Positions 6,911 to 12,763 of a stretch of DNA of 14,385 nt are shown here, piece by piece. Numbering within the stretch: position 1 is the stretch's first letter; every line of letters begins with the position of its first letter. The notes below the pieces were generated by a model. That model did not search any database and had not been told where the DNA came from. It saw only the letters and a list, made by a program, of their open reading frames with translations. Source of the DNA: Coriobacteriia bacterium (GTDB taxonomy: Bacteria > Actinomycetota > Coriobacteriia > Anaerosomatales > JAUVQN01); contig JAUVQN010000010.1 in NCBI GenBank assembly GCA_030598125.1, forward strand, positions 1 through 14,385, in the 5' to 3' direction. The translations under genes and the position numbers were made by a program.

Positions 6911-7858
6911 TCACTCCCCCGCCCCGTCGCACATCGAAGCCATGACCGCCTCGGCACCGGACATGAGATCGTCGATGATCTCGGATGCCGGCTGGACGCT
7001 CGTGACCATCGCTGACGACTGTCCGGCCATCAGACTGCCCATGTCGCAGTCCCCGTCGCACATGGCCAGGCGGAGCTTGCCGGTGCCGAGCTCCTCGACT
7101 TCCTCGGGCTTGTTCTCCCCGTCGAGCTCCTGCACTGCACGGCTCAGACGGTTCTTGAGTACCCGCACGGGGTGGCCGGTGGATCGTCCCGAGACGACTG
7201 TGTCGCGATCTCGAGCCTTCACGATCCGCTGCTTCACGGACTCGTGGATCGTGCACTCTTCAGCGCACATGAAACGGGTGCCGAGCTGCACGCCGTCCGC
7301 ACCCAGCGCCAACGCCGCAGCCACCCCGCGCCCGTCCGCGATCCCGCCAGCGGCGACCACCGGCACATCGAGCGCGTCGACGAGCTGCGGCGTGATCGCC
7401 ATCGTGGTCAGGTCTCCGATATGGCCCCCGGCCTCCATGCCCTCGCCGATGATGGCGTCCGCACCGATGCTCTGCAGCCGCTTCGCGAGTGCGACGGATG
7501 GTGCGACAGGCAGGACCAGGATGCCCTTCTCCTTGAGTTCGTCCATGTACGGCCCGGGATTCCCCGCGCCGGTGGTGACCACAGGGACCTCGTGGTCGAG
7601 ACCGAGCTGGACTATGTCCGCGATGTGCGGCGTCAGGAGCATGAGGTTCACGCCGAAGGGCCGATCCGTGCCCTCCTTCGCGGCGACGATCTCGTCGCGA
7701 AGTATGTCGGTGGGCATCTGCCCCGTGCCGATGACGCCCAGACCACCCGCATCGCTGACGGCGACCACGAGCTCTGCCGTGGAAGTCCACGCCATTCCAC
7801 CCTGGATGATCGGATGCTCGATCCCCAGGAGCTCGGTCAGACGGGTATGGATGGACAT
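6911..7858 (-). CDS. fabK: Enoyl-ACP reductase II, FMN-dependent (FabK)
   Basis: Catalyses the last step of each FASII cycle, reducing trans-2-enoyl-ACP. The 315-residue NMO-superfamily TIM barrel has PIIQGGMAW (about 16-24), catalytic His146 in EGMEAGGHIGDLTTM and the FMN-phosphate segment PVVAAGGIADGRG (about 166-178). The C-terminal GSLMAGQSSAMV region (about 274-285) is as in FabK. The GHIGDLTTM segment is typical of true FabK and separates it from the paralogue at 3898-4854. The ATG follows the fabH stop with no gap and has AAGGAGG 8 nt upstream. FabK is triclosan-insensitive in known species; no FabI/FabL/FabV is present in the window. Confidence 0.94.
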   Translation of the reverse strand: MSIHTRLTELLGIEHPIIQGGMAWTSTAELVVAVSDAGGLGVIGTGQMPTDILRDEIVAAKEGTDRPFGVNLMLLTPHIADIVQLGLDHEVPVVTTGAGNPGPYMDELKEKGILVLPVAPSVALAKRLQSIGADAIIGEGMEAGGHIGDLTTMAITPQLVDALDVPVVAAGGIADGRGVAAALALGADGVQLGTRFMCAEECTIHESVKQRIVKARDRDTVVSGRSTGHPVRVLKNRLSRAVQELDGENKPEEVEELGTGKLRLAMCDGDCDMGSLMAGQSSAMVTSVQPASEIIDDLMSGAEAVMASMCDGAGE

Positions 7859-8848
7859 CTACGGTGCCTCCTTGGTCCACCGCAGCACGGCCGTGCCCCA
7901 GGTGAGACCGGCGCCGAATCCGACGAGCGCTACGACGTCGCCCGGCGCTAGGTCGCCGCTAGTATACAGGTGGTCCAACGCCAGAGGTATGGACGCCGTC
8001 GACGTGTTCCCGGTCTTCTCGATGGTCGAGCACACTCTCTCATGCGGCACGTCCAGACGGTCCGCGATTGTGTCGAGGATCCGCTGGTTCGCTTGATGCG
8101 GCACGATCCATCGGACGTCGTCCACGCCGAGCCCCGAAGCCTCGAGGGCTCGCCTCGTCGTCTCCGGGATGGCGCGGACGACGAACTTGAAGACCTCGTT
8201 GCCCGACATCCGGACGTACTGCTCGCCTCGCTCACACCTCTCGACGGTGCACGGAGCCGCTGAACCACCCGCCGGGATGCTCAGGATCCCAGCGCCGGCC
8301 CCGTCCGCACCCAGGTCCACGTGGAGGACGCCCTGCGTGTCGGATGCGGCGACGACGACGGCCCCTGCCCCGTCCCCGAAGAGGACGCACGTCGAGCGGT
8401 CGTCGAAGTCCACGAAGCGGGTGAACGCGTCGGCCCCGACGACGAGCACGGTGCCCGCCCTGCCCGACTCGACCGCGGTGACCGCGGCGTAGAGTGCGTA
8501 GATGAATCCCGTGCACGCGGCCATGGCGTCGAACGCCGCGCAATCGAGACCTAGCTTGTCCTGGGTCAACGCCGCCGTCGACGGGAAGATCATGTCGGGA
8601 CTGGACGTGGCGAGCACCAGAAGGTCCACGTCGGCCCGATCGATGCCCGCGTCGACGAGCGCGGTCTCGCACGCACGAGCAGCGAGATCGGACGTCGCCT
8701 CTCCGTCGGCGACGATACGGCGCTCGCGGATGCCCGTCCTCGTCACGATCCACTCGTCGGACGTGTCGACCATGCGCTCGAGGTCCGCATTCGTGAGAAC
8801 GCGCTCGGGCAGATACGACCCTATGCCCACTATCTCTGCTCCGCGCAC
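7859..8848 (-). CDS. fabH: 3-oxoacyl-ACP synthase III (FabH)
   Basis: Starts fatty-acid synthesis by condensing an acyl-CoA primer with malonyl-ACP. The 329-residue product has the full triad: Cys112 in AMAACTGFIYAL, His251 in PHQANQRI and Asn281 in GNTSTASIPLAL. It also carries the typical N-terminal TSDEWIVTRTGIRERRI. The GTG start at 8846-8848 has GAGGAGG 9 nt upstream. The stop is immediately followed by the fabK ATG. A 96-nt gap with an inverted repeat separates it from plsX. Primer preference (acetyl or branched) cannot be read from sequence alone. Confidence 0.96.
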   Translation of the reverse strand: MRGAEIVGIGSYLPERVLTNADLERMVDTSDEWIVTRTGIRERRIVADGEATSDLAARACETALVDAGIDRADVDLLVLATSSPDMIFPSTAALTQDKLGLDCAAFDAMAACTGFIYALYAAVTAVESGRAGTVLVVGADAFTRFVDFDDRSTCVLFGDGAGAVVVAASDTQGVLHVDLGADGAGAGILSIPAGGSAAPCTVERCERGEQYVRMSGNEVFKFVVRAIPETTRRALEASGLGVDDVRWIVPHQANQRILDTIADRLDVPHERVCSTIEKTGNTSTASIPLALDHLYTSGDLAPGDVVALVGFGAGLTWGTAVLRWTKEAP

Positions 8849-8880
8849 GCGCTCACACCTCCTCGCACTCGGTCGGGTAC

Positions 8881-8939
8881 CGCTTCTGGGCGCTGACGCG
8901 TCCGAGTAGTGTACACATACGCTGGCGCGCCCGGAAGCG
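8881..8939 (-). repeat. Inverted repeat around a GTGTACAC palindrome upstream of fabH
   Basis: Arms 8881-8893 and 8927-8939 are complementary at 12 of 13 positions and enclose 33 nt. The enclosed segment holds the 8-bp palindrome GTGTACAC (8909-8916) and GACGCGTC (8895-8902). It lies between plsX and fabH in the longest gap of the fatty-acid cluster. It could be an mRNA structure, an operator or a weak promoter (TACACT resembles a -10). No T-tract follows, so a simple terminator is unlikely. Confidence 0.35.
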
Positions 8940-8944
8940 CCCGA

Positions 8945-9940
8945 TCAAGCGGTGCTCACGGCAGCTGCGATATGCTCCGTCAGACCTCCGCGAACCGCCG
9001 TCGCGGAAGCGGCGACGCCGGCGGCGACAGCCTCGGGACCAGAGCTCCCATGGCCGATGAGCACCGCTCCGGCGACGCCCAGGAGCGGTGCCCCCCCATA
9101 CACGTCCGGATCCATCCGGCGGCCGAGCTCCCTCATGGCCGGCGCCAGGACGGAGGCGGCAGCGGTCCTCAGAGGCGACGAAGTCATCGCATGCTTCATC
9201 TGAGCGATGAGCGTCGCCGAGACACCCTCCATCACCTTCACGACGACGTTGCCGGTGAACCCGTCGGTCACGACGACGTCCACGACACCGCGAGGCACGT
9301 CACGTCCCTCCACGTTGCCCACGAATCCCGGGACGGAATCGGCCATGAGCCGGTGCGCCTGGACCACGAGAGTCGAGCCTTTGTTGGGCTCTTCTCCGAT
9401 GCTCAGGAGGCCGACGCTCGGCTCCTCGAGGCCGAGGAGCGTACGAGCGTACGCGGCCCCCATGTGCGCGAAGGCGACGAGATGCTCGGGGCGGCAGTCC
9501 GAGCTCGCGCCGATGTCAACGACGACACTCGGCTTGGCCGCCGTCGGGAAGACGGCGCCGATGGCCGGCCTGGACACGCCGGCGATGCGACCGACTATGA
9601 GCGTGCCCGCGGCCAGTACGGCGCCGGTGTTGCCCGCGGAGAAGAAGCCCCCCGCCTTGCCCTCCTTGATGAGGCGGCAGCCGACCACGATCGACGAGTC
9701 CCGCTTCACCCGCACGGACTGCGTCGGTGACTCATCCATACCGATGACCTCGGTGGCCACGATCGGCGTGATCCGCTCGCTCCTGCTGGCAGCCTCGCTG
9801 ACGACAGACTCGGGGCCGACCAGCAAGACGGCCAGGGAAGGGTCCGCGGACAACGCGATGAGCGTGCCCTCGACCACGGCGTCAGGGGCGTGATCGCCAC
9901 CGACGGCATCGACGGCTATGGCGGTGCCTCCCCCGCTCAT
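8945..9940 (-). CDS. plsX: Phosphate acyltransferase PlsX
   Basis: Makes acyl-phosphate from acyl-ACP, the donor for PlsY in phosphatidic acid synthesis, linking FASII to phospholipid. The 331-residue product begins with AIAVDAVGGDHAPDAV (the family usually has GGDNAP). It carries GGFFSAGNTGAVLA at about 95-108, SIGEEPNKG, the VVTDGFTGNVVVK motif, and the C-terminal YGGAPLLGVAGAVLIGHGSS. Start ATG 9938-9940 matches the family N-terminus. The nearest purine-rich site (GGGGGA) is 14 nt away, so initiation may rely on rpmF. The frame stays open far upstream, but that extension runs through rpmF and is not conserved. rpmF-plsX-fabH is a classic order. Confidence 0.95.
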   Translation of the reverse strand: MSGGGTAIAVDAVGGDHAPDAVVEGTLIALSADPSLAVLLVGPESVVSEAASRSERITPIVATEVIGMDESPTQSVRVKRDSSIVVGCRLIKEGKAGGFFSAGNTGAVLAAGTLIVGRIAGVSRPAIGAVFPTAAKPSVVVDIGASSDCRPEHLVAFAHMGAAYARTLLGLEEPSVGLLSIGEEPNKGSTLVVQAHRLMADSVPGFVGNVEGRDVPRGVVDVVVTDGFTGNVVVKVMEGVSATLIAQMKHAMTSSPLRTAAASVLAPAMRELGRRMDPDVYGGAPLLGVAGAVLIGHGSSGPEAVAAGVAASATAVRGGLTEHIAAAVSTA

Positions 9941-9966
9941 CGGGAAGCGGTGTCCCCCTCGGTCGT

Positions 9967-9980
9967 CCCCGGCGACGGGG
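9967..9980 (-). repeat. Small GC hairpin right after the rpmF stop
   Basis: On the minus strand CCCCG-TCGC-CGGGG forms a 5-bp stem with a 4-nt loop directly after the rpmF stop codon, in the 40-nt rpmF-plsX gap. No T-tract follows. It may help balance rpmF and plsX expression; chance formation in GC-rich DNA is also possible. Confidence 0.3.
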
Positions 9981-10157
9981 CTACTCCGTCTCCAGGACTT
10001 CCTTGCCGTCGTAGTAGCCACACTCCGCGCATACGCGATGGGGCAGCTTGGCCTGGTGGCACTGGGGGCACACCGACCGGGACGGCTCGTTCGCTCTGTG
10101 CTGCGCGCGCCTGCTGTCGCGGACGGCGCGCGTGGTCCTTCGCTTGGGGACGGCCAT
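9981..10157 (-). CDS. rpmF: 50S ribosomal protein L32
   Basis: A 58-residue ribosomal protein of the large subunit. It starts MAVPKRRTTRAVRDSRRAQH, the standard L32 N-terminus. It has two zinc-binding pairs, Cys30/Cys33 (CPQC) and Cys43/Cys46 (CAEC), followed by GYYDGKEV, so it is the zinc-binding form. The ATG at 10155-10157 fits family length; the frame continues upstream without similarity. It lies between DUF177 and plsX as in many bacteria. The ribosome binding site is weak (purine-rich GAGAGCGAG further upstream). A candidate extended -10 lies about 65 nt upstream. Confidence 0.97.
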   Translation of the reverse strand: MAVPKRRTTRAVRDSRRAQHRANEPSRSVCPQCHQAKLPHRVCAECGYYDGKEVLETE

Positions 10158-10220
10158 GGGATCGACTCGCTCTCGTGACGGATGCAATGGGGCGCTCGCC
10201 ACTGCGACGGGCGCGCGCGC

Positions 10221-10229
10221 ATGATAGCA
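10221..10229 (-). promoter_or_regulatory. Candidate extended -10 promoter for rpmF and the fatty-acid cluster
   Basis: The minus strand reads TGCTATCAT, an extended -10 (TGn followed by TATCAT, one mismatch to TATAAT), in the 166-nt gap between DUF177 and rpmF. Transcription would start about 55 nt before the rpmF ATG. No good -35 is visible at 17 nt. It is one of the few AT-rich spots in this GC-rich gap and the most likely promoter for rpmF-plsX-fab. A short hairpin (GCGTCC/GGACGC, about 10269-10284) lies between it and the DUF177 stop; nothing else is clear in 10158-10323. Confidence 0.4.
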
Positions 10230-10323
10230 CAGCGAGCGGGTGGCGTGGGTCCTGCGCAAGACCGCGGCGCGTCCGAGGGGACGCTCGGATCCGTCCGTGT
10301 TGGCGGCACCGATCCGTCGCGCC

Positions 10324-10872
10324 TCAGTCGGTCCCGTCGCCGTCTCCATCCTCGAGCAAACCCTCGAGAGCCGAGAAGGGCGACGCCAGGCGCGCCGGCT
10401 CGCAGTCGCAGGTCACTTCGTTCAGGTCGCCCCCGCAGACAGCGCAAAGGCCGAGGCAGTCCTCAGAATGGACCGGTATCCAGGGAACCTCGGCGGCGAG
10501 AGACGCGTGGATCGCGGGGCCCAGGTCGATGGTCGTCCCATCCAATGGCTCGATGTCGGGACCATCGTCGCCATCCACCGCGTCCTCTTCCTGCACCCAG
10601 AAGCGCTCGATCCGGCCAGCGAGTTCCAGGGCATACGTGACGAGACAGCGGCTGCACGTCGCCGTCACGTCGAGTCGGACCTCGCCGAGCGCCAGGATCC
10701 CCGTCCCCACGTTCGTCAGCGCGACTTCGTAGCGGGCAGGCGAGGTCGCCGGGAAGGTCAGGGGTCCGACGTCGACGGACTCGACGGCGAGCGAACCGTC
10801 GGCCACGACGGTGGCGGTGGAGTCCTCGAGGATCTCGGACACATCGACCGGGACGGAAGGGACCGGCTCCAT
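10324..10872 (-). CDS. DUF177/YceD family protein
   Basis: A 182-residue acidic protein of the YceD/DUF177 family, which in many bacteria precedes rpmF and is linked to 23S rRNA or ribosome biogenesis. Four cysteine sites are visible: CSRC at about 93-96, then Cys139, CAVCGGDLN at about 143-151, and CDC near 155. These look like a metal-binding set, as in the family. The C-terminus is rich in Asp/Glu/Gly. Start ATG 10870-10872 has no strong ribosome binding site and lies 19 nt after the upstream stop, so coupling is possible. The actinobacterial synteny (SepIVA-like, DUF177, rnc) supports the call. Confidence 0.9.
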   Translation of the reverse strand: MEPVPSVPVDVSEILEDSTATVVADGSLAVESVDVGPLTFPATSPARYEVALTNVGTGILALGEVRLDVTATCSRCLVTYALELAGRIERFWVQEEDAVDGDDGPDIEPLDGTTIDLGPAIHASLAAEVPWIPVHSEDCLGLCAVCGGDLNEVTCDCEPARLASPFSALEGLLEDGDGDGTD

Positions 10873-10891
10873 GACGGTGGCGGCCCGGAGC

Positions 10892-11350
10892 CTAGCGCTG
10901 CTGGTTGGTCTTGCCCTGCAGGCGGTCGCGGCCGCGCTGCACCGCCGTCAGCAGTTTGCCCAGGTTCACCTCGAGGTTCGCCAGCATCTCGTCGGCGTAG
11001 TCCTCGGCTCCGAGACGGATCTCACGCTCCCGTCCGCGTGCGCTGTCGAGGATGTCCGCCGCCTGCTGCTCAGCGAGGATCACGATCTCCTGTTCTCCGG
11101 CGAGAGCCTGCGCGCGGTCGCGCGACTCCTCGAGGATGCGGTTCGCTTCCTTCTCCGCCTCCTCGAGCATCTCCTGGCGCTCCTTGACGATCCAACGCGC
11201 CTGCTTGAGCTCGTCGGGGTACTGCGCGCGGATCTCGTCGATGATCTCGTAGATCTTCTCCGCGTCCACCATGCGACGCGAGGACAAGGGGACGTCGCGC
11301 CCGTCATCGACGAGCTCCTCGATCCTGTCCACGAGCGCGAGGATATCCAT
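10892..11350 (-). CDS. SepIVA/DivIVA-like coiled-coil protein
   Basis: A 152-residue charged protein. It starts MDILALVDRIEELVDDG, then PLSSRRMVDAEKIYEIIDEIR, and continues as an Ala/Glu/Arg/Gln-rich helix to the C-terminus with no membrane segment or catalytic motif. This pattern and its place between coaD and DUF177 match the SepIVA family (M. tuberculosis Rv2927c lies beside DUF177 and rnc), a DivIVA-related cytoplasmic protein tied to division and envelope growth. The ATG has AAGGAGG 6 nt upstream, overlapping the coaD stop. Some databases would label it ATP synthase subunit B/H-like because of low-complexity coiled coil; I consider that a misnomer. Confidence 0.85.
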   Translation of the reverse strand: MDILALVDRIEELVDDGRDVPLSSRRMVDAEKIYEIIDEIRAQYPDELKQARWIVKERQEMLEEAEKEANRILEESRDRAQALAGEQEIVILAEQQAADILDSARGREREIRLGAEDYADEMLANLEVNLGKLLTAVQRGRDRLQGKTNQQR

Positions 11351-11361
11351 TCGCGGCCTCC

Positions 11362-11859
11362 TTATCGCCCCGGATGAAGTCGCTCGACGACGGCCGTCCG
11401 GACGGCTTCGGGCACGAGACCCTCGACCGGACCGCCGTGTCGGGCGATCTCCTTGACGGCCGACGAGCTCAGATACGCATAGTCCGGTATCGCCATGATG
11501 AACATCGTCTCGATGTCGTCTTCCAGTCCGTGATTCAGCTGCGCCATCTGGAACTCGCGCTCGAAATCGGAGACCGCCCGCAAGCCCTTGACGATCACGC
11601 GCGCCCCCACTTCGCGGGCGAAGTCCACCAAGAGAGTATCAAAAGGCCGTATCTCCACACCGGAGAGCTTCTCGGTCGCCCGTTCCAGCAGCCTTACCCG
11701 CTCGTCGAGCGTGAATGTCGTACCGCCGCCCTTCTCGGGGCTCAAGGCGACGGCGACCACGATCTCGTCGTACAGAGAGCGCGTGCGCTCGATGATGTCC
11801 ACATGGCCGGACGTCACGGGGTCGAACGTCCCCGGTATGATCGCGCGCGTCTCGCTCAC
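11362..11859 (-). CDS. coaD: Phosphopantetheine adenylyltransferase
   Basis: Fourth step of coenzyme A synthesis: ATP plus 4'-phosphopantetheine to dephospho-CoA. The 165-residue product has the nucleotidyltransferase motif PGTFDPVTSGHVDII (about 9-23, with the TxGH site at 16-19), VIVKGLRAVSDFEREFQMAQLN (about 88-109) and YAYLSSSAVKEIA at about 128-139. The length is standard. The GTG start at 11857-11859 overlaps the rsmD stop as GTGA and has GGAG 8 nt upstream; the longer frame to 11943 lies inside rsmD. CoA made here supplies the ACP arm and FabH primers, a loose functional link with the downstream FASII genes. Confidence 0.97.
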   Translation of the reverse strand: MSETRAIIPGTFDPVTSGHVDIIERTRSLYDEIVVAVALSPEKGGGTTFTLDERVRLLERATEKLSGVEIRPFDTLLVDFAREVGARVIVKGLRAVSDFEREFQMAQLNHGLEDDIETMFIMAIPDYAYLSSSAVKEIARHGGPVEGLVPEAVRTAVVERLHPGR

Positions 11860-12425
11860 TCGGAAGTCTCCAACCGTCTCGCGATACTGATGGTGGTGTC
11901 CCCGTACGCGCGAGCGACCAGGGCCGAGAACGACTGCGGCCACTCCGCCTCGACACTCGAGGAGTGTTCGTAGCAGGCCACGACATCCTCCCCGAGCCGC
12001 CCTGTCGACAGAAGACGCTCCACCAGCGCCTTGACCTGGGCCGGTGTCATTCTAAACGGAGGGTCGAGCAAGAGCAACGAGAAGGGGCCATCGGGCAGGC
12101 GCCCCGAATCCGCGAGTCGTACTACATCTCCCCGCACGATCTGGGAGTCCGTCGCGCCCACGCGCTCCAGGTTCTCGGAGAGCGCGTCGAGCGCCGCTTC
12201 GTCCCGCTCGCAGAAGACCGCGCGACGCGCCCCGCGGGAGAGCGCCTCGATCCCCATGGCCCCGCTTCCCGCGAAGCTATCCAGCACGACCCGGTCCTCG
12301 AATGAGATGCGCGCGGTCAGCATGTCGAAGGTGCCCTCACGCGCACGGTCCGTGGTCGGCCTCGTCGTGAGACCCCGCGGCGCGCGGAGCTTCCGACCTC
12401 GCCACCGGCCGCCTACCACTCTCAC
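11856..12425 (-). CDS. rsmD: 16S rRNA (guanine966-N2)-methyltransferase
   Basis: Methylates G966 of 16S rRNA using S-adenosylmethionine. The 189-residue product starts MRVVGGRWRGRKL, typical of RsmD. It has the SAM-binding motif VVLDSFAGSGAMGIEALSRGA (about 46-66) and the catalytic LLLDPPF motif (about 118-124; the family usually has DPPY). The GTG start at 12423-12425 overlaps the recG stop as GTGA, and its stop overlaps the coaD start, so recG-rsmD-coaD appear translationally coupled. This order is well conserved in Gram-positive bacteria. Confidence 0.95.
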   Translation of the reverse strand: MRVVGGRWRGRKLRAPRGLTTRPTTDRAREGTFDMLTARISFEDRVVLDSFAGSGAMGIEALSRGARRAVFCERDEAALDALSENLERVGATDSQIVRGDVVRLADSGRLPDGPFSLLLLDPPFRMTPAQVKALVERLLSTGRLGEDVVACYEHSSSVEAEWPQSFSALVARAYGDTTISIARRLETSE

Positions 12426-12748
12426 CCGCTGGCCGTCCAGTCGGTGACGTCGGAGAACATCTCGTCACAGAGCGCGCGCAGCAGACCGCTCTCGGGAGAT
12501 TCGAGACGCGGGTCCTCTTCCACGAGACGGCGGGCATCGTCCCGGGCGGTCTCGAGTATGTCCGAGTCGCGGACGACGGAGGCGACGCGGAGATCCGGCA
12601 GGCCGCTCTGCCTCTCGCCCAGCAGCTGACCCTCGCCCCTGAGCCTGAGGTCCTCCTCGGCCAGCTCGAAGCCATCGGCGATCGTAGCGACAGCGCTCAT
12701 GCGCGCCCTCCCCTCGTCCGTGGTCGGATCAGCGAACAGGAGCACCAT
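12422..12748 (-). CDS. recG: RecG C-terminal fragment, in frame after an internal TGA
   Basis: This 108-residue frame begins MVLLFADPTTDEGRARM and continues with GFELAEEDLRLRGEGQLLGERQSGLPDLR, the RecG segment that follows helicase motif VI (the TRG translocation region) and the C-terminal tail. It is in the same reading frame as the upstream recG part and separated only by TGA plus four codons (Q, E, P, G). Thus it is either the tail of a disrupted recG or, less likely, a separately started peptide: AGGAG sits 6 nt upstream of its ATG. Its sequence looks intact, so the disruption is recent, tolerated, or a sequencing error. The end overlaps rsmD by 4 nt. Confidence 0.8.
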   Translation of the reverse strand: MVLLFADPTTDEGRARMSAVATIADGFELAEEDLRLRGEGQLLGERQSGLPDLRVASVVRDSDILETARDDARRLVEEDPRLESPESGLLRALCDEMFSDVTDWTASG

Positions 12749-12754
12749 CCCCGG

Positions 12755-12759
12755 CTCCT
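12755..12759 (-). promoter_or_regulatory. Possible ribosome binding site for restart after the recG internal stop
   Basis: AGGAG on the minus strand lies 6 nt upstream of ATG 12746-12748 and just after the TGA at 12761-12763. The spacing is good, so ribosomes ending at the TGA could restart here. A chance match is also plausible in this purine-rich stretch. Confidence 0.3.
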
Positions 12760-12760
12760 G

Positions 12761-12763
12761 TCA
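12761..12763 (-). other. recG: In-frame TGA in recG helicase motif VI
   Basis: The coding strand reads QLRGSVTR, TGA, QEPGMVLL, where RecG proteins normally have QLRGRVGRG followed by about four residues and then the VVLL-like strand. The alignment needs no insertion or deletion: Arg to Ser, Gly to Thr and Gly to stop. TGA ends about nine other genes in this window, so general recoding is not expected. Confidence 0.85.

Noticed and set aside
5234..7015. Long plus-strand open frame of 593 codons opposite fabG and fabD, and many similar plus-strand frames
   Set aside because: They lie antisense to clearly conserved genes, are rich in Arg/Ser/Pro/Ala, show no recognisable domains, and are expected from GC-rich third positions.
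7960..7975. TATACT -10-like sequence near the 3' end of fabH, which could serve fabK
   Set aside because: It encodes the conserved-looking LYTSGDL part of FabH, has no fitting -35 and no TGn one base upstream; fabK is directly adjacent to fabH and has a strong ribosome binding site.
10269..10284. GCGTCC/GGACGC hairpin after DUF177 as a terminator
   Set aside because: Only 6 bp with a 4-nt loop, no following T-tract, and such stems are common by chance in this base composition.
9941..10447. N-terminal extension of the plsX frame up to 10447
   Set aside because: The extension runs through rpmF and into DUF177 in another frame, is Arg-rich and unlike PlsX; the conserved N-terminus begins at ATG 9938-9940.
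10892..11350. ATP synthase subunit B or H identity for the small coiled-coil protein
   Set aside because: The resemblance would come from charged coiled coil only; there is no N-terminal membrane segment and the gene order matches SepIVA.
12761..12763. TGA read as selenocysteine, tryptophan or glycine in recG
   Set aside because: TGA ends fabF, fabG, fabD, fabK, plsX, DUF177, rsmD and recG normally here, no selenocysteine element is apparent, and the neighbouring motif VI residues are also changed.
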